Shown here one piece after another: positions 1 to 10,908 of a stretch of DNA of 64,000 bases (within the stretch, counting starts at the first letter, position 1; each line of letters begins with the position of its first letter). The notes below the pieces were generated by a model. It was given only the letters and a program-made list of their open reading frames with translations, was not told the origin of the DNA and did no database searches. This DNA comes from Pholis gunnellus. Taxonomy: Eukaryota > Chordata > Actinopteri > Perciformes > Pholidae. Location: assembly GCA_910591455.2 (NCBI GenBank), contig OU342807.1:7177930-7241929 (forward strand). The letters run 5' to 3'. The position numbers and the translations under genes are program-made.

Positions 1-3000
1 AAAAGTAAAGGAGATGGATACATTGAGAGCAGCCCATCGACCATATAAAGCAATCCACTACAGCGCAACAAAACCACAAATTATATCCTCAAACATGACA
101 ATGAATCTCTGGTTTGCAATACATGAGGCATGTGTTGTTATCTGCCTCAGATATACATTTTAACAGTAAACATTTTGCAATGATTCTGACTCTTTCTCCA
201 TGTTGAATTCATGAGTTTTAAAAAAATGTGCTTTGAAAGTACCCCTAAGCGTGATTCATGACTCACAATGACAATTCAGTCCAGTATCAACTGCCCCACT
301 AAATTCACTAGTTAATGGTCCATCGCCAACGATAATGTTTAAAGGCATCATGGAGCAGGAGCTGTGAATGTAATTCAGCCTCTAAAAGGTTACAACAGAA
401 CAATCCACGATACATAAATTCTACATGAACATTGTGCAATCCTTTAGATGCCATTATAAAACGCTGAATGGACCCAAATTCAGATTTTGTTTTTGAGGTG
501 GGGATGTTCTTTCACTTCGTGGGTAAAGCTTCCACACTAGTGACACCACAAAACAAACCAAAACACTAACAAGCGTGGCAAGACGAACATTGTGATCACT
601 GTATTCTGCGAGATAACGTACTTGTTTATCTTGCAGGGAACGCAGAGCACAGAGTCCTCACAGTTTTGGATGAACTGTGTGCTTGATGTCTCACTTGAGA
701 TGTTCAGGAGTTAGTACTTCCTGCTATTTTAACTGAATTTGTGCTGCTCTGTCAAATTCTAAGATAGATATTAATTCGCCATCAAAACACATTTCTATCT
801 TTAGAGTAGATGGAGTTTCATGTTGTTCGGAAGGCAGTAGAGGACATCATACCATCTCAATTGATCTATCCATCCAGTTCTCACACTTTTAATATTCTAT
901 TACTACTCCTATAGCCTATCCCAGAATGCATTGAGAAACGGGCTGAGAGACACCCGAGATATGTTTCCATTAAATCACAGCAGGACTTACATACTTGAAT
1001 ACAGTTACAGTAATAGCCCAAACTATGTTGACCGAAGGTTTCAATCTTCAAGGTACATGATGCACCATTAAACACGGTTCTTAACGCCAATAATTTGAAA
1101 ACAATTGAACAATTTGAAAAAGTAAAATGTTCTGGAAAAACGTGTGTTGTCGTGGAAAATTATTTGCAGTTTGGTTTAGTTGCAAAAGTTGACACATCAC
1201 TTCTGCAGTAAGCATGTAAGAAATGATTTCATAGGTAAATTATATATATTATAGACTTCATGTCTTTGAAGTCAGACTTCCACAGAGAGGAACATATGAG
1301 TGTTCCCGAGAGAGTCATACCAGCTACATCGTCAATGAAAATGTCTTGGAAAAGTCCTGACTAATTATTTCTAGAAAAAAGTGGGAACACCGGATTTGAC
1401 ATTTACCAGCTTTTTACAAAAGGTTGGTGATGAACAGCTGTATTGATATATTTCTGCCCATTTCTGCACCCACCCATGTTCACATACTGAGTAATTATTG
1501 TGATATTCCATATCAGCAGCAGAGCAACCAGCTGCGTTTGCTTGTACAGAGTTGGCAGAATCAACCGCATTCGCTGTTTCCATCATCTACTTGCTAATGA
1601 GCCTGTTAGGGGAAATAATTTCAAAAAAAAAAAGAGAAAAGATTTGCTTCAGAATTATGTCCCTGATTTATTGTAAAAGCTGTAAATCCTCTTCATAGAT
1701 TTTCAGCTTTTTCTCGGGCTTGTAATTAAGTAATGGCTCTATTAATCCTATCAGACCTGCATTGCCAGAGGGGAGAGAAGGGACATTCATTTGGAGGCAA
1801 CAGGAGGAGATTAATCCAGACCAAACATACAATAGTGGTACGCAATTGTGTACATGGTGGTGCAAATAAGTGAATTTGATGCATAATAGTTTAAAACGTG
1901 ATATAAAAAATGGGCGTGAGTTAAAAATAACACTGTACTGTTTTCGTTTCATTTCTTCAATGTGCAGCAGAGAAAATACTGCTATCACAGTGGCAAAGCT
2001 ATCACCGGCCTTTCACTTCTAAGTTCCAGTATGTTGGGTCACAGCTTTAGCACAAACAGGAAATGGGAAAATTGGAAATGTACAAGTCACAAATTGTCCT
2101 GCTGAACGTGTTGCATGCAGCGGGCCAAAGCAATCTCAGGCTGAGAATTTTTTAGGATGAGGAATGTGACCCATGAATCTCCCTCTTCCTTCTTTGGTAA
2201 CAGCGCTGCTCCGCTACATCAAAAGAGACCTAAATCGCTAAATCAGTTTTAACCACATGACCCAGGGAAATATTTGTGTATTTAGCCAACGGGGGATGAA
2301 CTTATAAGTGGATGGAGGAAAAATTGTGTTTATTTATTTATTTATCAGCTGAAACCTACTTGAACTCTAAAATCAATTAAATCCTGTCAAATATCTTATT
2401 ATTTGGTTTGGTCACATGTACTTTTCTCTTCTTTTTGGTTTGTTTCTTTGTTTGTTTCATTGAAGATACCGTGCTCTGGTTGGCAGTGGTGACACTCAAC
2501 CAGCACATACAAGTCATGTAAAGAAATGTTAAATAATCTGCCGCCAGTGGTTATTAAAACAATATGTCTGAGTGTTGTGCAACGTAATGACACTCCTGAA
2601 TGAGGAAGTTCTTCTAATTATGATATTTGTATGTTCAAAGGAACCATTGCACCTCAAACATTCCCTCAAACCATATGGCTTTTTAAATGAAGAAGGCATT
2701 AAGTCCCATCTGTCAACTATCACTGACAGGGTTGTTGGTACTGCCAGATTGTTGAAGCCAAAGCTTAAGGTGCTGGCACAAAGCTCTCTCTGCCTGCCTT
2801 CCATGCAATCAGTTTGGTGTTAGAAGGGTGTAATCTCGCTCTGAATAGGCCTCTTGTTTCACAGCCTTCAGCACATGGTCTCGTAGTGGCAACTCTTCAC
2901 ACAAGATGTCTCTGCAAAACAGGGGGACAGGGCTCAAAGGCACTGTCTGTAAACTGCAGGCACGAATTAGATCTCATCACAAAGCCCTGGGAAGATGTTG

Positions 3001-3119
3001 TAAGAAACTAAAATTGAGTAAACATGATAATGAAAATTTGCTGTCTCTCAATGATTCAGATTAAAACCAACATACTTTTACATACACACCCAAAGACCAA
3101 CTATTGTTCCTTTAATATT
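1..3119. other. Non-coding, no recognised feature
   Basis: AT-rich sequence with short chance ORFs on both strands. I found no exon, RNA gene or recognisable transposon protein here. Confidence 0.6.
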
Positions 3120-3860
3120 TACAAAGGTGCTATAAGCGGGATTAAAGCATCAATATAGCAGCAATTAACTATTTGCTACATAAAGATATGGAGTAAGGTC
3201 TACCTGAGGAGAGAATGAAATAACTCTCCCTCTGTGTGTATGTTGTAATCCAAATTTCTCCTTGCTTTGTTTACATAGCCTAAATGGATTGGCGTGCTTT
3301 TAGTGCATGTTTGTGCATGTGAGCGTGCCCGGCAAGCTCACAGCCACCACTCTGTACGGCATTATATGCCGGTTTCAGCTTGTCGCGGAAGCGTAGCATT
3401 CACCCTTGAGTTACCCCTCGGGTAAACACTGTTAGCTCAGCACTTTTGCCATATTCTGCACTGTTAGCGCTTATAGCACCATTAGCTGCAAGCCACTGGC
3501 TCAGACGTCGCCATGATGAGGGCCAAGGCAATATAAATGCTCCGTATCCTGTGTATAGCACTTTTAAAGTGTGGTTAGCGACTATAGCTAATGAACATAG
3601 CGGGACATTTAGCAGCTTAAGAGCCAGATATTTTCCTCAGGAGTTGGAGAAGACCAAAACAGAGCAAACTAAAGAGCTAAAAAAAGAAGGACTATTAAAC
3701 TAACATTTGCTGAGTGCCCAGAGATGTTACTTTGCGTCTCTTGTGTAAATAGTCAACTGTTTGCTAACATATCAGCCGTTTCAACTTTATAAGATGATTA
3801 TGTGTTAATGTTGTGTTTATGGCTTGTTTCTGCTGCCCCCAAGTGGCCGAAATCTCTAGG
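3120..3860 (+). repeat. Dispersed fish repeat, longer copy
   Basis: The right part (about 3640-3860) matches a second segment at 10676-10850. Shared landmarks in order are ACCAAA..AGAGC, TTTGCTAACAT-like, an AACTTTATAAGATGAT block and CTGCCCCCAAGTGGCC. The left part beginning near GGTGCTATAAGCGGGATT also resembles abundant teleost repeats as I remember them. No coding capacity is evident. Class is undetermined and the left boundary is approximate. Confidence 0.55.
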
Positions 3861-6699
3861 TCCTGTATATGTCCACATACACATACATGTCATGCAGTAC
3901 ATCTTAACGAAAAGGCTTAGTGATGAAACAGTTGATATGTCTAATTTGGTGGCTATAGCTTAATGTGAAGATTTCCTTACCACTTATTTCTTTTAACTAT
4001 TGCTGAGAGAGAAAAGTAAATTGTAAAGATGCTTTATGGGCTACACTGGTTTATCTAATTGAACGACTGCAAAGAGTTACAGCCCCAATAAGGTTTTCAC
4101 TGTATCTGCCATCCTTCCAGCCGCGCTCCCCACACACTGAATTGTCTCCCCTTGCATTTTACAGAGCTGCACTGCAGAGAGTTAACAGCACAGTAGTAGA
4201 TCCACGCTGCTGATTCCAGTTCAGTATTGATATCCTGTCACCCCTGAGGACCACTTATAGTGGGAAGAGACCTAAGTCAGCACTTTGTGAGCACTAGTCA
4301 GTGATGAGAAGCACATACCATCAGCTAATGCTCAAATAAAGAAAAAGGACACAATGACGTGTCGATAATTGCACAACAGTTGCAGCTGACAGTGTATGTT
4401 TTCACTGATGTGAAGACATTCTATAATTTTCAGTAGCGTAGTTAGTCCTCTATGTGGGTTTCATTGATCACAATCAGGAATAAAGGCTTCCACAATTCCT
4501 AAGAATGCTACATCAGTTCACAGTAAAACGTCAGTGAATGCTTATTCTCCTGACTCTTACACATTGTTATCTTGTGTGTCGTGTGACACATAGTGGAGTC
4601 ATCTACGTAATGTGTGTGTTCATGTCCTTAATAAAAGGACTAAATCTGATAAGGAACACCAAGAGTAATACGTCCATATCCTGTTCTGTCCTGTATTCTC
4701 TCAAGCATTTGATTGAAATCAAAATGCACATTTGCCCCTCCCTTCCTCGGAGGTGTAACAACCACACAAGCTGTGTGTCAGTAGCTGACACCAGTACCAG
4801 AGCTGGGCGTCTGACCTCCAAACATCATTGTTCAGCAAACTGGGGAGGGGGAGATATGCTGCAGTGTCTTTTTTTTCTTCTGCAGAGGGCAGAGAGAACA
4901 TGCTACAACATTGATTCTACTGCCTGTACCGCTCCTTGTATGTACATGAACCTTTTCTCCCCCTCTTCAACATCTAAAATCTCCTCGTCACGTCACACGT
5001 CATGTGATGAAGATGAATCAGAGCATTTAACCCCCCTTTTATTCAAGTGTCAGTGCACAGTCAAACTAACAATACTTAAATTACCACTGCTCCACAGCTT
5101 TTTACTTTAGGACTCCTTGCACTAATTTTTGTTTTTATCACTTGAGCTGATCATATACAGCAGATGCCCATTACGTCAGACCATTACAATGCACTGCTGT
5201 GAGACTGCAATTAACTCCATTAACATCGCATGAGGTTTATGGGGTAGATACATAAACTCACAGGCACACAATGTGAGAGTGTTTATCAGTGTGAAGGGAG
5301 GATTTGAGTTGATAATGACATTACCTCGTGACGTAATGCACAGAGTTACATAACATAGGTTAACATCCACCATGTATAACAGTGAAGAGCCAATAGGGCA
5401 AACTCACCCTTGGTTTCGAGGCATTCCAACACTCTAGAGATTCAGTCTGCAAATGAGGCAGAGGAGATTTGCCCGAGCCGGTAAGATGAAGAATGCGGCA
5501 CACACACTCCCATTGATGGAGCCGCTGCCTCCCCCAGTTATCCCTCTTGCATGAGTGCATTCAATCACACGTACGCGTGACACGCACTAGCCACTCTCGG
5601 GCTGAAGTGAAACATGTATACAGCAATGCCTGTCCACAGTACAGTAGGGTTGTTTCGCCTTACTTTTAATCCCTCATTCCGGTAGCAAGTTGTGTTTCTC
5701 CTGAGAGAATCTGTTGTGCATCTAATTCCTGTCAGCTGTCATGCCAGTGTTTGCCTCCTTCCCCTAATGAGCAGTTGACAGTGAACACAATTTAGCTAAC
5801 ACATTACTAACTTGACCACCTCCACAGTGCTAGCTCTCTCCACTTTTTACGGTCTTCAGCAATCCAGCCATTGGCAAAGCCCTTTAAGCTGCCTTGGCTT
5901 AACACCGGGCTAAACCAATCAGGTGGCCTGAGGTCTATCCCAGGACGGACCTGCTCTAATAATCTGAGGAAAGGATGAAGAGGAAAAGAGAGGGGATAGA
6001 AGAGTGCATGCAGGTTTGTGTCTGTGTGACTATGGAGGATGAATGGAGGACTCCTTTCTTGGGGCGATGTACGGTTTCCTGCATTGAAGAATCACCAACA
6101 AAGATATGCAACACAATTGTATTCATCCACAGTATTAATCCAGTATCCTAAGAGAGAAGATGTGCTGAAATTAAAAGGCCACAGAGTTAGCGTCCTCTCT
6201 CCATAAATCTCCACATAATCAATAATCTATTAGCAAACAGAGTGTGCAGGGGTCAACAGAGAGATAAGCTTCCATGCTTCGTCAAAAGAGGAGTTAAGAC
6301 ACTAAACACAGGTTGCTACCACTCTTTTTTATAGGCACATGTCAGAGATAAAGTGCAGGACATTCTATGACACGTACAATCCAGGAAACAATCACAAATA
6401 TTATGTATTGTTATATTATAATATCCAGCATGATTTAATATAAGTGTAGATTTTGGTCATGTATAAGAAAAGACTAAGAAGTGTCTAAGGGGCAGGGACG
6501 AAGACAAATGTAAAAGGCATGCGGTGGGCAACTAGCATGCAGGAAGTGTTCTAGTAGGCAGCCCATATGGCATTGCATCACATTTTCTCCATCAAAAAAA
6601 GAAAGCACTTCATCATGTTTCCTCCACTGGGAGGTCACCCCAGTGGGCTTTATCGTGTTTTATCTGCCATAGGGGCTTTTTAAGATGTCACTTTGCTCG
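3861..6699. other. Non-coding, no recognised feature
   Basis: There is a 190-residue open frame at 4538-5110 on the plus strand. It has no recognisable domain, and no splice or codon-use signal marks it as a gene. Nothing else is supported. Confidence 0.55.
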
Positions 6700-6960
6700 A
6701 ACATTCGAACACGGGGGCACCAAGGCGGGTGGTTGCAAACCCCCCCGAAGGACAAATGTTAACACTCACAGTGGTCCTAGAAGAAAACATGGGGGATCAC
6801 CAAAAAGGCGTTAGGAGTCATCCTCTGGGGAGCATGAATGACTGTACCAGATTTCGTGGCAATCCATCCAATTGCTTTTGAGATATTTCCCTCAGGACCA
6901 AAGTAACGGACGGACAGAGCGGCTCATTCCTTGAGTCATTATGCTAGCTTAGAGGAGGCT
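6700..6960 (+). repeat. Dispersed fish repeat
   Basis: The segment around GTGGCAATCCATCCAATTG and GAGATATTTCCCTCAGGACC, followed by ACGGACGGACAG, resembles a very common teleost interspersed repeat. It is non-coding. The class is unknown to me and the ends are approximate. Confidence 0.5.
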
Positions 6961-9399
6961 TTAAAAATACACTATGTACAGCATGTGATCAAATGTGAAC
7001 AATGAATTTAAGAAAAGCTAGACATATAGACAGACTTCTAATGAAAGGTCATTACAGATATTGGTGAAATAGATAATTGGTTTGAACAGCACTTTGACAC
7101 AGTGTGGCTTTGAACGGTGCCAGTGCTGGTTTGGATTAATGGATTAATGGCATTCTTGGGACTGATGGGACTCGGGCTCTGTTGCGCGACAGCTGATGTC
7201 AAACTAATTAACACACTGTGGTTCACAGTGGCTGTTGGTATGATACGATTAAAGATTTTTAAATGACACCGAGGATATTCCAGTGAAAGGCATGCTCAGT
7301 GAATGAACTTTGAACAGCATATTAAAGCAACTATGAAAAAAATAAGTATTTCTGTTTGAAGTGAATTTCCCTTCAACTGAAAAGACAGCCTGAAGGATGC
7401 AATAACACATCACTTACCCATCAATTACAAGAAGGTAATTGCTTTTGCTTTCAGGAGTGCAGTTTGTTGATCAACTGTGGTTCCAGTTCATGATTCATTT
7501 AGCATGAGTAGAAGGTCATTTCTGCTTTTACATTACTGCTGACCTTTCCAAATGGGTATGGCCATTGTTATCTTCAGATTTATTGGTGTTTGGACCATCT
7601 CAATAATACACCACTTGCTGCCTAAAACTGTTGTGATATATACTGCTCGATAAATTAATTTCACTCCATTTCCTTGCAATGTGTTTCTTAGGGGAAATAG
7701 GTGCTAAATGCGATATTCAGAGCATATACTGTCTATATTGCCTTTGAATAATGATCCTGCCTCTAGTTGACTCTGGCCAAAGTGTTCTTTAGTGCTGCTC
7801 AGATTGGGGAGAAGCTGCTCCTGTTGTGCATTTCCAAATAAAGTAAGAATCACCGAAAAGTTACGTATAATGCCAAATCCTACAAATACCTGTAATAATT
7901 GATTTGCCACGCTGCAACAGAGAAAAACAAACAGAGAAGCTTGTTCCAAGTGAGCAGCAACATATCAGATCATATGCTACTGTGTTATGTATAGTATTAC
8001 AAAAGTGTATCTTTTTGTTACAAAACTTGAAATATATGAAACTATTCAAGTAAGAAGCACCATGAATGGCCTACTGTGTCTATTGCAGGGTTGTTGAGCA
8101 GCACAATAAAAGGATTTGACTGCCCTCTAGTGGTAGTTTAAACTTAACCCTGTTGTTGTTTTTGGTCCAGTTTATCTCCCTTAAGTTTCACTTCTCTGAT
8201 GTTCTGAATGGGGGCATTTAAAGTTATATAATGTAATTAAACTAAGAATTAAACATCATCAATATGACTAGAACTATTACTGTTTCCTGGACTTAGAAGT
8301 TGGTCCAAAGGAGTGCATGAAATGACAACACCCACCCCTGCCTCACAACTTTTAAAGTGCCTTTGAGGCTGTGTTGGTGCTGGGCAGCTCCCAGGTTTGT
8401 TTGTGTGTGACTGCTTATGAAAGAGAGTAGGAATACTCAGCAAACCTACTCTCAGTGTATCAAGCTTGTACATGTTTTTGTAAAGCATATTGTCAACAAC
8501 CCAGTTCTATTAATTACATTTAAAAATATGATATGAATTTTAAAAGGCAGGGCAATTTGTGATACATAATCCATGATTGTATGAACATAACATGCACAAC
8601 AGGAAAGAAATAACACAAATACTATTGTCATGTATTCTTTAAAGGTGTACTAAAATAAACTGATCTTCAATAAGTGCAGTAGTTCTACCCTCTACTCTGG
8701 TAACATGGGCACGAATGCACTCTTGTCTTACTTCTGCATTTTAACTATTGCAGAGCGTATTTTAGGGAACCAAATGCATCAGGTGAATGACTCACTCACT
8801 TTCGCCTGCTACAATTATATATTCTATTAGATATTTCATAGGTTTTAGAAACATGCATTTGTTGGTCACTTTATTTTGACGGTACAACAACTCATAGCTT
8901 CCTACGTGACTTTATTAAGTGTGTGCATTATGTGTCAGTGGACCACACAATTAAAGTGATACCATAGATGTACCTGCTGGCCAACACTGAATAAGGTAGC
9001 TGCTGAGCAACAACCGTATACAAATAATATGACATGAAGATACTAGGCGGACTCGCTTATGCTATTTGAATTTAGTCCAAGGACACAATATCCTGTTAAT
9101 CCTGTTTGTTCAGAGCAAGACTGGGCCGACCTATCTTCTAGAGAGGGTGACACGTGACAGATAGAAGACAATTCATTCTTGTCAGTATGCACATAGCCGG
9201 AAGTCTAACACATAGACCGTGACTGCGCTCTGCACCTGTTTCCAGATTACATATATGCTACATTTGTATAACACCTATAAAGCAGCAGAGATACGCTCTA
9301 ATGACGGAGGTGCGTCACCTATGTCATTCTAAAGTTATCAGAGGCTTTAGAGCTATTGACACTATTTACAGCAAACCTGCAGCCAGTTTCGCTCCTCCA
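6961..9399. other. Non-coding, no recognised feature
   Basis: Only short chance ORFs and AT-rich sequence are visible. No exon matching genes expected next to TLR3 (such as SORBS2) was recognised. Confidence 0.55.
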
Positions 9400-10025
9400 C
9401 ATTAATCGTCTTGTATGTCTACTCTTAAATTTACGGTATTTGTCCCATTCAGCGTTGAGTCTTCGCCACGAAATCCCCACATGTCACCTCATAATGAGAC
9501 GACTGTTTACAAATAAATTGGTGTATTACACATAGTAAAACAGTCATAAACACATTTACAAGATTTAGCATTTTACAGGCAAATAGAAACAACGTGCCCT
9601 TATTTAACACACAAACACATATGTACATTACGGTACAGAACAAGTGTATTTGTTTTCCGGTAGTCTTAGCCCGTTTACACCGCGCCTTACCAAACCCTTG
9701 CTGATGTTTTGAGCACTATTCAGTCAATATTGCATCAGGCACTTCGGATGTTTGGTAATCTTAAATCGGCTGCATCCCGTCTGGTTTGTAGGAAGTGAGT
9801 ATGTATTTCTGTTTATCCTCATGCATGAAACAGTTAAACTCCACAGTGTCTCTCGGCCATGTGGAAGTGAAATCGGAGTTGCTAGTTGCTCATTTCCGTT
9901 TATAGTCTGACTTTGGGAGCTTGTAGAGTCTTGTCTGCGCTCCCGAGCAAAACACACTGTGGTGCTGGAAGTGAATGCCTTCGGTTTCAAGTCGATGAAG
10001 TCAGACATGTAAAAGGCACAATCTG
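9400..10025 (+). promoter_or_regulatory. Candidate TLR3 promoter and non-coding first exon
   Basis: TLR3 needs a 5' exon because its coding exon begins right after a splice acceptor at 10896. A strong donor (CTG|GTAAGA) lies at 10025/10026. Just upstream are GGAAGTGAAA at 9863-9872, an exact match to the PU.1/IRF composite consensus GGAANNGAAA, and GGAAGTGAAT at 9967-9976 with one mismatch. IRF-type control would fit an interferon-inducible receptor. No convincing TATA box was seen and the transcription start is not determined. This is inference only. Confidence 0.25.
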
Positions 10026-10675
10026 GTAAGATCTCTGCCGGTTTTATATCACAAATAATAGCCAGACTTAAAGTGTGAAGTGTCTAGGTAACACTCGGTG
10101 CTGTGATTATGTAGTCATAGAAATAAATCATATTAGTGTACTGCGATAGTAATGTTAATATAGTTGTTATTGTATCTTTAGAAGAGCGATATCTGTTGAA
10201 ACTTTTTCCTAAATATTGAGTCACACATTGATTACCGAATTGTCTGTTAAAGTGGCAGCACTCAGCATTTTTAGAACAAAAGATCAAATGAAAGATGTGA
10301 AAGATGTTGCTAGTGATGAACAGCGAATTATCACATGACCAGACTTCCCCTCTCCTCTCTGAAGCTTTTCTGCGTCTTTTAGCTCCTTGTGTTATTATTT
10401 ATGGCCCGCAGCTTTCCTGTTTTGAGTCACTCTCAGTAGCAGCAGGCATGTTGTTTAATTAACCTTTTGGACGCTAAGCCTTTTTTTTAGGCCTTTTCTC
10501 GAAAATTGTAACCCATACAAAAGAGATAACAATTCTGTAACTACAAGGTCTATTTTAAAAATGTTGATGCTTGAATAACACTAGGGATTGTGAGATTTGA
10601 TGAGATGAGTAAATATTGTGTATATGTTACTGGTTAAAGCGAAAAAGTTAAAGAAAAACCAGAATATTAACTGCT

Positions 10676-10850
10676 GAGCACCAAAGCTAAAACAGAGCTC
10701 AAAGAGAAAAAGCACATATGCTCCTTATATTTCCTTTGTCTTTCAGGTGTGTGTAACTATTTGCAAACATGTTTGCCAAATTAACTTTCTAAGATGATAT
10801 TATATCGGTGCTATTGTTGTTGTGCTGCCCCCAAATTGCCCAGAAAGAAA
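10676..10850 (+). repeat. Second copy of the 3120-3860 repeat, next to TLR3
   Basis: This segment aligns with 3640-3860, sharing AAAACAGAGC, an AACTTTCTAAGATGAT block and GTGCTGCCCCCAAATTGCCC. It ends about 45 bases before the acceptor of the first TLR3 coding exon, so it would lie in the first intron. It is shorter and more diverged than the other copy. Confidence 0.6.
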
Positions 10851-10908
10851 AACGCTAAGGCTTATGCATATTTGAATCTTTCTTTTGTTTTTCAAGGTTT
10901 TTGAAACA

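Noticed and set aside
4538..5110. 190-codon open frame on the plus strand
   Set aside because: No known domain or supporting splice signals, and a low-information composition. A chance ORF is the simpler reading.
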